From Streptomyces zagrosensis (GTDB taxonomy: Bacteria; Actinomycetota; Actinomycetes; Streptomycetales; Streptomycetaceae), in the NCBI RefSeq assembly GCF_014203645.1, contig NZ_JACHJL010000004.1:470751-534750 (forward strand): a DNA stretch of 64,000 bases. Direction: 5' to 3'. A program made the translations under genes and the position numbers. Shown piece by piece: positions 52,447 to 61,558 of this stretch (its first letter is position 1; every line of letters starts with the position of its first letter). The notes below the pieces were generated by a model. It had not been told where the DNA came from. It made no database searches and worked only from the letters and a program-made list of their open reading frames with translations.

Positions 52447-52961
52447 CCCGGCAGCAACCGGCCGATCAGCGCTCCAACGCTCGCGAAGCAGTCACCTCCA
52501 GCAGCCGACCACCGGCATCCGCCGACGCCCTACCTGTCCCCTCCGGAACAGCACCTACACCGGCTACCCAGCCACCCGCTGCCCCCACGCACCACCGCGC
52601 TCAAAACTCGCCGCCTCCCAACACAACCGCCACCCGCAGCCATCCGCTACCGCTAACCGCCTACCAACGACAGTCAGCACATCCACATCTCCACATCCAC
52701 AGCCCACGGTGGTAGGCCACCGCCACAACCGCCACGGATCTTCGGCGCCGGAAGGCACCCCAGTCCAGGCACAGCGCCTCAGCCCTCAGCGCGAGCGTGA
52801 CGCCCCTGGCACCGTGGGGCAGCCACGGGGCCCCTTGGCTCGGCGGAGGCTGGTAGGAACCCCCTCACCGTGGAAAGCCCCTCGCGCCAGAGCGCCGTCC
52901 GCGCTGCGCAGAACAGGAGCGCGGAGAGAGGGCCTTTCGAGCCGTGCAGGGCGAGGGTCCC
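52447..52961. other. Convergent intergenic stretch after the glycosylase gene
   Basis: 515 bp with no credible gene. Short repeats of the type catccacatctccacatcca lie near 52675-52705. An imperfect inverted repeat (gaaagcccctcgcgcc against gcgcggagagagggcctttc, about 52873-52938) could end the response-regulator transcript. Confidence 0.5.
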
Positions 52962-53705
52962 TCACCTGATTTCGAGGATCTTCTCCCGCATGGCGTACAC
53001 CACCGCTTCCATCCGCGAGTGGAGTTGCAGCTTCTCCAGAATATTGCGGACGTGGTTCTTGACCGTGTTCTCGCTGATGAACAGCTCTTTGGCGATATCA
53101 CGGTTGTTCATGCCGGTGGCAACGAGCTTGAGCACCTCAAGCTCGCGTTCGGTCAGCCGAGGCGCAGGCACCAGCCGCCGTTCGTCGGTGCGCTGGATCA
53201 TCGACTTGAACTCGGTCAGCAGCTTCGACGCCATCGAGGGACTGATCTGCGACTGCCCATCGGCGACCGCCCGGATCGCCGTCGCCACCTCGTCGGTGGA
53301 AATCTCCTTGAGCAGATAGCCGGTGGCCCCGGCCTTGATGGCGTCGTAGAGGTCGGCCTCCTCGTCGCTGATCGTCAGCATGATGATCTTCGCGCTGGGG
53401 GCCACCTCCTTGATGGCCGTACACGCCTCGATCCCACCTCGCTTGGGCATCCGGACATCCATCAACACGATGTCGGGAAGCAGATCCGCCGCCTTATCGA
53501 CGGCCTCCGCCCCATCCCCGGCTTCGCCAATGACCTGGATGTCCTCCTCCTGCGCGAGTACGATCTCCAACCCCCGGCGGAAGAGCGCGTGATCGTCCAC
53601 CACGAGGACCCGGATCGGCTCCTTACACGACTCGTCCTTGCCCGTTCTGACACCGACGCGATCGCCGTCGTTGTCGTCAGGCACGGGCCCGAAGCTGTCC
53701 GCCAT
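52962..53705 (-). CDS. NarL/LuxR-family response regulator
   Basis: A 247-residue two-component regulator. The receiver domain runs from [20 protein letters not shown], with the phosphoacceptor Asp in [17 protein letters not shown] and conserved Thr and Lys (LTISDEE, LLKEIS). The LuxR-type HTH is at the end: [20 protein letters not shown], then [20 protein letters not shown]. No kinase gene is adjacent, so it is an orphan. The ATG at 53705 has a strong ribosome-binding site (gggaggaacg). Residues 1-30 are acidic and unconserved. The target is unknown. Confidence 0.93.
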   Translation of the reverse strand: MADSFGPVPDDNDGDRVGVRTGKDESCKEPIRVLVVDDHALFRRGLEIVLAQEEDIQVIGEAGDGAEAVDKAADLLPDIVLMDVRMPKRGGIEACTAIKEVAPSAKIIMLTISDEEADLYDAIKAGATGYLLKEISTDEVATAIRAVADGQSQISPSMASKLLTEFKSMIQRTDERRLVPAPRLTERELEVLKLVATGMNNRDIAKELFISENTVKNHVRNILEKLQLHSRMEAVVYAMREKILEIR

Positions 53706-54027
53706 CGTTCCTCCCCCATGAAGGCCGTGGCCTTGCGGTTGCACCTAGAGCTGCATGCCAACCAGTCCCCACCGAGCGCCGATTGACCACGCCGCCATGA
53801 TTCCATGCCCGCGGGGTGAGCCGACGCCCCCGCTCACCGCACGGTAGTGCCCCGGAGGGCGAACTCGGCCCTCCCGGGGCACTAGCTACGCCGTCGTATG
53901 AGCTACGCCGGCTACCGCGCCTCTTGCATAGTTTCGGTCAGCTTTGGTCGATTCTTGGCATCGGCACCTGACGGTTCGCACCGCATCTCCCGGCACCGAC
54001 TTCGGATCGGCTCGCCATCAGCCGTGG
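53706..54027. other. Intergenic region between hpf and the response regulator
   Basis: 322 bp; both flanking genes are on the minus strand. It contains the hpf terminator at 53845-53884 and must hold the promoter of the response-regulator gene to its left. No gene is seen. Confidence 0.5.
53845..53884 (-). terminator. Hairpin terminator of hpf
   Basis: Arms tagtgccccggagggc and gccctcccggggcacta pair over 16 bp with one bulged base and a 7-nt loop. Confidence 0.8.
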
Positions 54028-54717
54028 TCAGCCGCCGAGCGCGCCTCCAGCGCCACCCGGTTCCTCACCGACGAACGCCTCGGTCGTGAGGTGGATTACG
54101 CCATAGTCGTAGCCGTGCCGTCGGTAGACGACGCTTGGGCAATTGGTGTCGGAGTCCACGAACAGATAGAAGTCATGGCCGACCAACTCCATCTCATAAA
54201 GAGCCTGGTCGAGTGTCATCGGCGTCGCGGCATGCGTCTTCTCACGCACGATGAGTGGGCCTTCGCCGCGCACTTCGAGCGGCCCCATGCGGGTGGTGGG
54301 CACGCTTTCCGCGGTATCGGCGTCTGCGGGCTCGCTCGTCCCGTTGATACGGGCGGCTTCCGGCACGGTCACGGCGACATCGCTCGCGGGGATACGGCCA
54401 TGGCCACGACGCGTGTGACGCTTGTCGTTCTGCTTACGCAGGCGCTGTTCCAGCTTGCCCGTGGCGAGATCGAGCGCCGCATACGGGTCGGCTGCGGCGG
54501 CCTCCGCCCGGATGACCGGACCTCGGGAGCGGAGCGTGATCTCCACTCGGTCGGAACGGTCGGCCTGACGCGGGTTGTGCTCCTTGGACACCTCGACGTC
54601 GAGGCTGATGACCTTGCCGTCGAGCTTCTGGATCTTCTCCAGCTTCAGCTTCTCGGCCACGTGCTTGCGGAACCGCTCGGGCACCTCTGTCTTGCGGCCC
54701 TTTACGACGATGTCCAC
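54028..54717 (-). CDS. hpf: Ribosome hibernation promoting factor, long form
   Basis: Long HPF (229 residues) dimerises idle 70S ribosomes into 100S particles. The N-terminal domain that enters the ribosome has VDIVVKGRKTEVPERFRKHV and RVEITLRSRGPVIRAEAAAA; the C-terminal dimerisation domain has MTLDQALYEMELVGHDFYLF then YRRHGYDYGVIHL. A 65-residue linker connects them. The GTG at 54717, with ggag 8 nt upstream, matches the family start; the frame extends to 54774 without similarity. Family members are induced in stationary phase and stress, but I could not identify a specific promoter class. Confidence 0.95.
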   Translation of the reverse strand: MDIVVKGRKTEVPERFRKHVAEKLKLEKIQKLDGKVISLDVEVSKEHNPRQADRSDRVEITLRSRGPVIRAEAAAADPYAALDLATGKLEQRLRKQNDKRHTRRGHGRIPASDVAVTVPEAARINGTSEPADADTAESVPTTRMGPLEVRGEGPLIVREKTHAATPMTLDQALYEMELVGHDFYLFVDSDTNCPSVVYRRHGYDYGVIHLTTEAFVGEEPGGAGGALGG

Positions 54718-55040
54718 GCAGAACTCCGTTCCCGGATCGCTCCGTTGACTGTTCGAAGCACATCCGTTTCGCACTGGGCCCTGGAGATTTCCCGGGCCCC
54801 CGACTCGGCGGCTTTCACCTCCTCCTCCCCCACAGTTGGGGTTTACACCCCACCGTCTTCACGTTTCTGTGGAACGCGGATAGTTATGAAGCACACTAAG
54901 CGGATATACATCGCATAGCTGCCCTCAGCTCTCACAACCGAACATAGCTCGCCCAGCCTGGAGACGGCACCCCCTACTGGTGCGTACCTCCGTTCAGGTG
55001 CTTTTTAGCTGTTACTACCTGCAACGATGCGCCTTACCCG
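54718..55040. other. hpf upstream region
   Basis: 323 bp between comF and hpf. Unusually AT-rich patches (around 54885-54920 and 55003-55020) make this a likely promoter area. I could not fix a promoter box with confidence. No gene is seen. Confidence 0.5.
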
Positions 55041-56597
55041 TCAGTTCCGATCTACTCCAGCGGCGCCGCGGGAAGCGGCGACCACCGCAGCACCGACCAG
55101 ATATCCCCGAACAGGCGTACCACCAGCACCACGCCTCGCACCGTCCGGCCGACCTCCTTGAGTACCGCGTACCCCGCAAAGCCAACCCAAGCCACCGCCA
55201 GCCGCGACGACTCGGCCCCCACCCCCGGCACCTGGCGCCGCCCCGGCCGCACACCCCGGGCGGGAGCCCCGTATCGCCCTTACCGCACGAGCCTCGCAAG
55301 GGCTCCCTATCGCCTCAGCCGCATCCCCCGTGCGAGGGCTTCGTATCGCTTCGGGTAGATCTCCGCGGCCCCGGCCGTGCCTCGCGCCTCCTCCATTCGG
55401 TGGGCAGGTAGCTCCATCCCGCACCGGCCACCCGCTGCACAACAGATCCGCTGCCGCCTCGCCCGCGTCCCGACCACCGCCGGCCCCAGGACCATCACCG
55501 GTCCCAGAAAGCGCACCCAACAGACCACCTGCACCGACATCCGCTCCAGGGCCCGAGCCAGAGCCAGAGCCACGGCCAGCGTCGGGACCGGCGTCGCGGC
55601 CGGGCCCAGGGCCAGGTTGAAACCCAGGGCCGGGCCCGGATTGGGGCCCGGGGTCAAGGCCAATGCGCCAGTTCTCAGCGCTGGCACCGTCCGTCAGGCA
55701 CCGGGGGCCTGCACCCTCGACGCGGTTTGCCGTGCCACGGCCCTCCATCTCAGTACCGCCTGCCGCGCTGAGGCCCATTGCGGCCCGCACCGCTCGCGCC
55801 GCCTCAGCCAGGGACGCCCCCGTGGTCATGAGGTCGTCCACCAGCACTACAGAGCCACCCGTCAGCAGCCGTTCCGCACCCTTCGCGACCCCCAGGGCCC
55901 CGGTCAGGTTCGCGAGCCGCTGCGTGGCACCGAGCCCGCTCTGGTCCAGCACGGCACGCTGCTGCCGCAATACCGACAGCACCCGCGTCGGCACTCCCTG
56001 CCCCCGCAGTACACGCGCCGCCGCGAGGGCGATCCGTCGCGTGGGGTCATGCCCTCGTGCGGCCACCGTCCGCCGCGCGGACGGCACCGGCACCAGCAGC
56101 ACCGGCAGCGGCACATCACCGACCGCGCTCTGCCCCGCTGGACGAGGGCCAGCCCCTACGCAGCCCCAGCCGCCCCGTTCGTCCGGCGCTCCTTTGCTCC
56201 CCGGTCCTCTGCCGACCGACCATCGTGCGCTGCCCGCCTTTGCTCGCGGCCCCGCTGGACGCACCCCGAACCCGCCCGCGTAACCTCCCGGCGCCCGCTG
56301 CCGCAGCACCGCGGTCACGGCCGCAGCCAATGCCGCACCCAGCGGCTTCGCCAGCCGCAGAGCACCTCGCTCCTTGTGTGCGAGCAGCACCGCCCGCACC
56401 CCATCCGCGTACGCCGACGCCGCGCACACCACCGGCAGACCCGGTGGCGCCGGGCTCGGGCGTACTCGGCGCGCCCCCTTTCTGTCGTCCAGTAACTCCG
56501 TCTGGCACCTCGCACACAAGACGGTCCGAGGCGCCCCGCACCCCGCACAATCGACCGGCAGCACCAGACCGGCCGCTTCCCGCCACCATCCCCGCAT
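55041..56597 (-). CDS. ComF-family phosphoribosyltransferase-like protein with long C-terminal low-complexity part
   Basis: The first half is a normal ComF: a Cys4 zinc motif (CAGCGAP and CARC), ALRLAKPLGAALAAAV, LVPVPSARRTVAARGHDPTR, and the PRPP loop SVVLVDDLMTTGASLAEAA near residue 300. Family members take part in DNA uptake, but streptomycete roles are unclear. The usual protein stops soon after this loop; here the frame runs another 200 residues through Gly/Pro-rich sequence and ends VGAAVVAASRGAAGVDRN, resembling the normal ComF end. Codon bias in that last third favours another frame, so the true end is uncertain. The start is the ATG at 56597. Confidence 0.75.
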   Translation of the reverse strand: MRGWWREAAGLVLPVDCAGCGAPRTVLCARCQTELLDDRKGARRVRPSPAPPGLPVVCAASAYADGVRAVLLAHKERGALRLAKPLGAALAAAVTAVLRQRAPGGYAGGFGVRPAGPRAKAGSARWSVGRGPGSKGAPDERGGWGCVGAGPRPAGQSAVGDVPLPVLLVPVPSARRTVAARGHDPTRRIALAAARVLRGQGVPTRVLSVLRQQRAVLDQSGLGATQRLANLTGALGVAKGAERLLTGGSVVLVDDLMTTGASLAEAARAVRAAMGLSAAGGTEMEGRGTANRVEGAGPRCLTDGASAENWRIGLDPGPQSGPGPGFQPGPGPGRDAGPDAGRGSGSGSGPGADVGAGGLLGALSGTGDGPGAGGGRDAGEAAADLLCSGWPVRDGATCPPNGGGARHGRGRGDLPEAIRSPRTGDAAEAIGSPCEARAVRAIRGSRPGCAAGAAPGAGGGGRVVAAGGGLGWLCGVRGTQGGRPDGARRGAGGTPVRGYLVGAAVVAASRGAAGVDRN

Positions 56598-57117
56598 GGC
56601 ACTACTGTCCCGCCGCACCTGCGAGCCCGCCACCCCTGTGGATAACTCCGCTCGCCCAGCTGCCCGCCGCTGACCACCACCGTAAAAGCACAGGTCAGGC
56701 AGGGGTTCCCGAACGGCATAGCCAACCGGGGCCATGGAAAGCGACAGTCAGCCGAGCGCAGTAGCCGACGGAATCGCAGCCAGGCGAGCCGTCCTCAGCG
56801 ACGCCATGACCCGACACAACCACGGCCACGGTCATAGCCACCGAGACAGACACAGCAACCGAGACTGCTACCCCAGCACCAGCAGCGCCCCAACCAGCCG
56901 CGCAACCGACGACCGCCCACCCACAGTGCGGTACCCCACGCCCGCAACCGCCGACGAACACCACTCACGCGCGAGTTCGGCGACCAGCAGCGCATGCCAA
57001 CCAGCAACACACGCGGCAACCACCTGCGGACACGGCGGCAGCACGACCACGGCCACGGCCACGGCCACCTGCGAAGCAGGCACGCTAGGGAGAGGAGACT
57101 GGCCGCGTAGTCGGCGG
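56598..57117. other. Gene-free stretch between comF and lpqB
   Basis: 520 bp. Several frames are open but all read as repeats, mainly variants of cacggccacgg and accgagacagaca. Both neighbours are on the minus strand, so the comF promoter is probably in the left part. No strong terminator for the mtnA-lpqB operon was found. Confidence 0.5.
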
Positions 57118-59139
57118 TTAGCCGGGATAGACCGGTGCCGTTCCCTCCTTGACGACGGTCTTCCAGTTGGCGTCCAGGGGGAGCCGCACGATGCCGTCCG
57201 ACGCCTTGGCAATCAGCGGCCTGTTCTCGTTCTCCGAAGCGGCGACCTGTTTCACCTTGCCCGGCCCGGGCAGCGTCGGGCTGTTTCCAGGGGAGCCGTC
57301 AGTCTCCATGTATCGCAGTTCCTGCACACCCCCCGACTCCGTCCCGGCCACCACGAGCCGACTGTTACCGGCCCACGAAACGGCGTCCACATCGGCAAGC
57401 TGCGGGGCCAACGCGCGTAGTCCGTTGACCGACAGCTTGGGTTCCGCAGCGCTCTTGGCTCGTTCGAGACGGCCGAGCCACAGCGTCGTATGGCCATCGC
57501 GTTCAATCAGCATCACGATCCGTGTGCTGTCGGCGGCCACCCGCAACGCCATGATCCGGCCACCGTCGAGCCCGGTGATGTTGACTTCCTCGGGTTCACC
57601 GATGCCGCCCGGAAGCCGCAGCAACCGAGGCTCGTCCGGGCTGCGGTCGGCGACCCACAGATCGCCGAGACCGTCCCAGCTAGGAGTCGTGAGACCGCCC
57701 TGCTGACCACCGCTGGCGCTATGTAGCCGCGTTACGCCGCGCTCCACACCAGGCTTCATATCGGCCACATATAGATTCCGGCCATTTTGTGACACGCCGG
57801 CCGCGCTCCGCTCGTCACGTGCCACCGCCACCGAACCGAGGCCCACGTTGGGCTCACCAAACGGCCCCGGAACGCGCACCGGCTCGTCCCCGGTGTCATC
57901 GAGCTGAACCATCCGGTGTTCTTGGTCAATGAAGAACTGGCTGTCGGCTTCGCCGTTGATGCGGTCAGGCGCGTATCCGTCGGCCTGGTCACGCCTCAAT
58001 CTGCACATCTCCGCGCCGCTGGCGCTCTCCAAGGTCACCCTCTCGACCTTGGAAGCTGACAAATCCTGCACGGTAAAGAGCACCTGGGCCGCCATCTCAT
58101 GGCAGCGCAACTGATCAACACCAGCCGCAGCCTGGCTCAGTCGCAGGCGCAGCTCATTCGAGTCGTCGAGCCGCAGCTGGTTACTGTCAAGTTGGGTCCC
58201 GCTGGGGAAGGACGTACGCACCACTGGGTCGAGCCAGTTGGTCGGCCCCCCAAGGAGCGCCTTCACGGTCGAGGTGACGGGATCGACCCACCGCCGCAGA
58301 TACACCGGGTCGGCGACCAGTACGTCCTTGCCGACCGCCGACTTATCGCCGTCCGGCCCCAGTTCCGCAAAGTAATACTTGTTGACGGAGCGGTAGATGC
58401 GCTGAAAGTCCGACTGTCCAAGGACCAAACCCGCTGGCAATGAGTCGATGCGCCATTTCGACCCCACTTTCGCCACGTGCAGCCGCTCCTCGTAGGGCTT
58501 TTCGTCAGGTTCATACGCATAATTGGCGTCAACCGTGGCAAGTTGCCTGCCGGACAGCACGATGTCGAACCCCGCATTGTCCCGGTCGCGCCCGTTCTCC
58601 ACGCGTACCTTGGGCGCCTGCGCGAGCACGATCGTCTCGGCGAACGGGTTCCAGTCCGCGCCCGCGCGCCGGGTGAGATACTCACGCGCCGTATCGAAGT
58701 TGGCCTCATCGCTCGTCGTGGCCTCTAGGAAGCCCCAAACGAGCTCTTCCGGCTTCTCCTTGTTCCCAGGCCGCACCCCATACACCCGTACGGGCGAATC
58801 GACGTCCGCACGCGGCGAAGAGCCGACCTGTCGGATGTCCCCGCTGTCCGGCATGGACGCACAGCCGGCCAGCAACAGCCCGCTGGCCGCCAGCGCCGCA
58901 CCTACCCGCCGTCGCGACGCCCCGGAAGCACGGTCACGGCCGCGGCGACGAAGACGACGAGGTTCCCTTGGCCACCCGAAAACGCCGAGAAGCCCGGAAC
59001 CACTCTGTAGGCCAGGGCGTGCGGGGACGTCGGGGCCGGTGAAGGCAGTGCGGCGATCGGTGGTGCCGGTGGCCGCGCTGGTGCCCGGCCCCGTCTCCAT
59101 CCGGCCGCGGTCAGCCCCCGCCTCACGGTCAGCACACAC
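57118..59139 (-). CDS. lpqB: Lipoprotein LpqB (GerMN and beta-propeller domains)
   Basis: LpqB is a membrane-anchored lipoprotein that interacts with MtrB and modulates MtrAB signalling in actinobacteria. The lipobox is in AASGLLLAGCASMPDSGD. The GerMN domain follows (ADPVYLRRWVDPVTSTVKAL and onward), then a C-terminal beta-propeller-like part with repeats such as RIMALRVAADSTRIVMLIER. The frame begins with a GTG at 59139 or an ATG at 59100, both leaving an unusually long (about 80-90 residue) tail before the lipobox; no nearer start codon exists in frame. It lies 33 bp after the mtrB stop and is clearly in the same operon. Confidence 0.9.
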   Translation of the reverse strand: MCADREAGADRGRMETGPGTSAATGTTDRRTAFTGPDVPARPGLQSGSGLLGVFGWPREPRRLRRRGRDRASGASRRRVGAALAASGLLLAGCASMPDSGDIRQVGSSPRADVDSPVRVYGVRPGNKEKPEELVWGFLEATTSDEANFDTAREYLTRRAGADWNPFAETIVLAQAPKVRVENGRDRDNAGFDIVLSGRQLATVDANYAYEPDEKPYEERLHVAKVGSKWRIDSLPAGLVLGQSDFQRIYRSVNKYYFAELGPDGDKSAVGKDVLVADPVYLRRWVDPVTSTVKALLGGPTNWLDPVVRTSFPSGTQLDSNQLRLDDSNELRLRLSQAAAGVDQLRCHEMAAQVLFTVQDLSASKVERVTLESASGAEMCRLRRDQADGYAPDRINGEADSQFFIDQEHRMVQLDDTGDEPVRVPGPFGEPNVGLGSVAVARDERSAAGVSQNGRNLYVADMKPGVERGVTRLHSASGGQQGGLTTPSWDGLGDLWVADRSPDEPRLLRLPGGIGEPEEVNITGLDGGRIMALRVAADSTRIVMLIERDGHTTLWLGRLERAKSAAEPKLSVNGLRALAPQLADVDAVSWAGNSRLVVAGTESGGVQELRYMETDGSPGNSPTLPGPGKVKQVAASENENRPLIAKASDGIVRLPLDANWKTVVKEGTAPVYPG

Positions 59140-59172
59140 GGACCTGGCCCCCCTCTCGATCGATGGTTACGG

Positions 59173-61557
59173 TCACTCCGCAGTTCCCTCTCGATCCGGA
59201 CACCCAGCATCCGCTCCACGCCCGAAACTCCCCTCATGCCCGGGACCTCCCTCGCGCTCGGCACCACCACCGCGGCCGATCCCAGCATCGTCCCCGGCTA
59301 CAGCACCGCGCTGCACCACGCGTGCACCGTGCCCAGGCAGTGCGGTCGGGTCCACGGCTGGCGGATGATCCGATCGATTCGGTACGAGTACGGAGGCAAC
59401 GGACCCAGCAACCCGATGAGCGCCCGTACCCCCGACCCCACTGGCCCCACGCGTAGCCTCTTCACCACCCGAACCACCCGAACCACCCGTGTCGCCCGTC
59501 TGGTGGGAACCACTCACCTCGCCGGCATCGCGCACATCACCCGATCCCCCAGCACCCCGGTCAGCTCCCACATCACCAGCACTGCCAGCACCGTCAGCGC
59601 CGTGGTGACCGCTGCGCCCACTGCTCACACCGGAACCACTGGTGCCCCCGCCGCCGGTCACCTGACCACCACCCGCCACATGACTGCCACCCGTCACGCG
59701 ACTGCTACCGGCGCCACCCGCGGCCTTGGCTGCCCGCAGCGCCCGCTTGCGGCGTGAGTCCTCCGGTTCGAGCGGTATGGGCGAGCCACGCAACGCGTCG
59801 CCCGCCGTGCGCGGGAGCGTCAGCCGGAACTGCGAGCCCCCACCAGGCTCTCCCCAGGCTTGCAACCAGCCGTCATGCAGCCGCGCGTCCTCCTCGGCGA
59901 TCGACAGACCGAGCCCGGTCCCGCCGGTGGTACGGGCTCGCGCCGGGTCCGCCCGCCAAAAGCGGTTGAACACGCGCGTTGCCTCGCCCGGCTTGAGCCC
60001 GACCCCGTAATCCCGTACGGCCACGGCGACCGCGCCGCTCTTCGCGGCGAGCCGCACGACCACGTCCTCGCCCTCCCCGTGCTCGACGGCGTTGACAACG
60101 AGGTTACGCAGCACCCGTTCCACCCGGCGCGCATCGGCCTCCGCGATCACGGGCCGCGAGGCACCCCGGACGACGATCCGGCTGCCCTTGCGCTCCGCGA
60201 GCGGCTCGGCCCCCTCCACCACGCGCTTCACCACGTCGCGCAGGTCGATCGGCTCGGCCTCCAGGGCCGCCGCGCCGGCATCGAACCGGCTGATCTCCAG
60301 CAGATCGGCGAGCAGCGACTCGAAGCGGTCGAGCTGCCCACCCAGCAGCTCGGCCGAACGCGCCGTCGCCGGATCGAACTCGTCCCGCGCCTCGTAAATG
60401 ACATCGGCAGCCATCCGTACGGTCGTCAGCGGAGTCCGCAACTCGTGTGAGACGTCCGAGACGAACCGCCGCTGCATCCGTGACAGGTCCTCCAACTGCT
60501 GGATCTTGACCTGAAGGTTGTGCGCCATCTTGTTGAACGCTTCACCGAGGCGGGCGATGTCGTCCTCACCAGTGACCTTCATCCGCTCCTGAAGCAGCCC
60601 GGCCGCCAGCCGCTCGGAGATACCGGCGGCCATCCGTACCGGCGTGACCACTTGCCGCACCACCAGCCACGCAATCGCGCCCAGCAGCACCACCACGAAC
60701 ACTCCAGCCGTCGCCAGCGTGCCCTTCACCAGGCTCAGCGACTTCTCCTCCTGCGAAAACGGGAAGAGGTAGTACAGCTGGTACGCGTCACCGTTGATGT
60801 CACTGAGCCGCTTGCCGATGACCAGCGCCGGCTCTCGCTCACCGGACGCGTCATGCACGATGTTCGTGTACTGCTCGTGCGTGCCCGCGTCCTGGTCAAC
60901 ACGGTCTCGCAGGCGCTGACTGACGCTCTCCTCAGGCTGGATTCCCCCCGACGCGCGGGGCCCTCTAGTGCTGACGAACGGCTCGCCATCGCCTTCGGAG
61001 CTGAGGGCCACCACCGAGTACACGCCCTGGCCGCCACTCGCGAGCTGCTGCACCAGAGCGGTCAGCCAGGCCCCCGCGTCCCGGTTCCCGCGGGCGCCCG
61101 TGCCCCCGTCCTCGCCGCTCCGCGGATCATCGGAGCTCTCAGCCGCGTCAACGGCCGCGCTGAACCCGCCGGCTGCCTGACTCTGCGCGGCGTGCCGCTT
61201 GGCGTCGAGTAGCCCGTTTCGTACCTGCCCGATGACCACCACGCCGAGCAGCAGCACCACCCCGAGCGACATGAGCAGCGTGGTTGCCACCACACGTAGC
61301 TGGATGTTGCGCCGATACAACCGAGCGGCGGGCAGCAGCGGACGCCGCACCCACCGCACGAACAGCCTCAGCACGGGGTGGACCGGCGCTCCCGATGCCC
61401 CGTCTGGCAGCAGGTGGCCACCCCGCCAGAGCCGCCCGAACAGCGATATGTCGCTTCCGGAGTCCATGGGCCGACCGGCACCACGACCTTCCACCGGGCC
61501 TCCCGCAGGAGTCTCACCCGGCCCCGGGGGCTCCGGAGCGGCACCGCTGTGCGACAT
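59173..61557 (-). CDS. mtrB: Two-component sensor histidine kinase MtrB
   Basis: MtrB (794 residues) senses envelope state and phosphorylates MtrA. Two membrane spans (VVATTLLMSLGVVLLLGVVV and ATAGVFVVVLLGAIAWLVV) flank an external sensor region of about 170 residues. Then come HAMP, the H-box SDVSHELRTPLTTVRMAAD, the N-box RNLVVNAVEHGEG and the G-boxes DYGVGLKPGEA and GGTGLGLSI. The last 200 residues are Gly/Ser-rich and unrelated to the kinase fold. The ATG at 61557 is right next to the mtrA stop, so translation is coupled. Order mtrA-mtrB-lpqB is conserved in actinobacteria. Confidence 0.95.
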   Translation of the reverse strand: MSHSGAAPEPPGPGETPAGGPVEGRGAGRPMDSGSDISLFGRLWRGGHLLPDGASGAPVHPVLRLFVRWVRRPLLPAARLYRRNIQLRVVATTLLMSLGVVLLLGVVVIGQVRNGLLDAKRHAAQSQAAGGFSAAVDAAESSDDPRSGEDGGTGARGNRDAGAWLTALVQQLASGGQGVYSVVALSSEGDGEPFVSTRGPRASGGIQPEESVSQRLRDRVDQDAGTHEQYTNIVHDASGEREPALVIGKRLSDINGDAYQLYYLFPFSQEEKSLSLVKGTLATAGVFVVVLLGAIAWLVVRQVVTPVRMAAGISERLAAGLLQERMKVTGEDDIARLGEAFNKMAHNLQVKIQQLEDLSRMQRRFVSDVSHELRTPLTTVRMAADVIYEARDEFDPATARSAELLGGQLDRFESLLADLLEISRFDAGAAALEAEPIDLRDVVKRVVEGAEPLAERKGSRIVVRGASRPVIAEADARRVERVLRNLVVNAVEHGEGEDVVVRLAAKSGAVAVAVRDYGVGLKPGEATRVFNRFWRADPARARTTGGTGLGLSIAEEDARLHDGWLQAWGEPGGGSQFRLTLPRTAGDALRGSPIPLEPEDSRRKRALRAAKAAGGAGSSRVTGGSHVAGGGQVTGGGGTSGSGVSSGRSGHHGADGAGSAGDVGADRGAGGSGDVRDAGEVSGSHQTGDTGGSGGSGGEEATRGASGVGGTGAHRVAGSVASVLVPNRSDHPPAVDPTALPGHGARVVQRGAVAGDDAGIGRGGGAEREGGPGHEGSFGRGADAGCPDREGTAE

Positions 61558-61558
61558 G

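Noticed and set aside
52427..52969. Plus-strand frame of 180 codons after the glycosylase gene
   Set aside because: It is unusually rich in Pro, His and Ser, overlaps the glycosylase 3' end and the start of the response-regulator 3' end, and resembles no protein.
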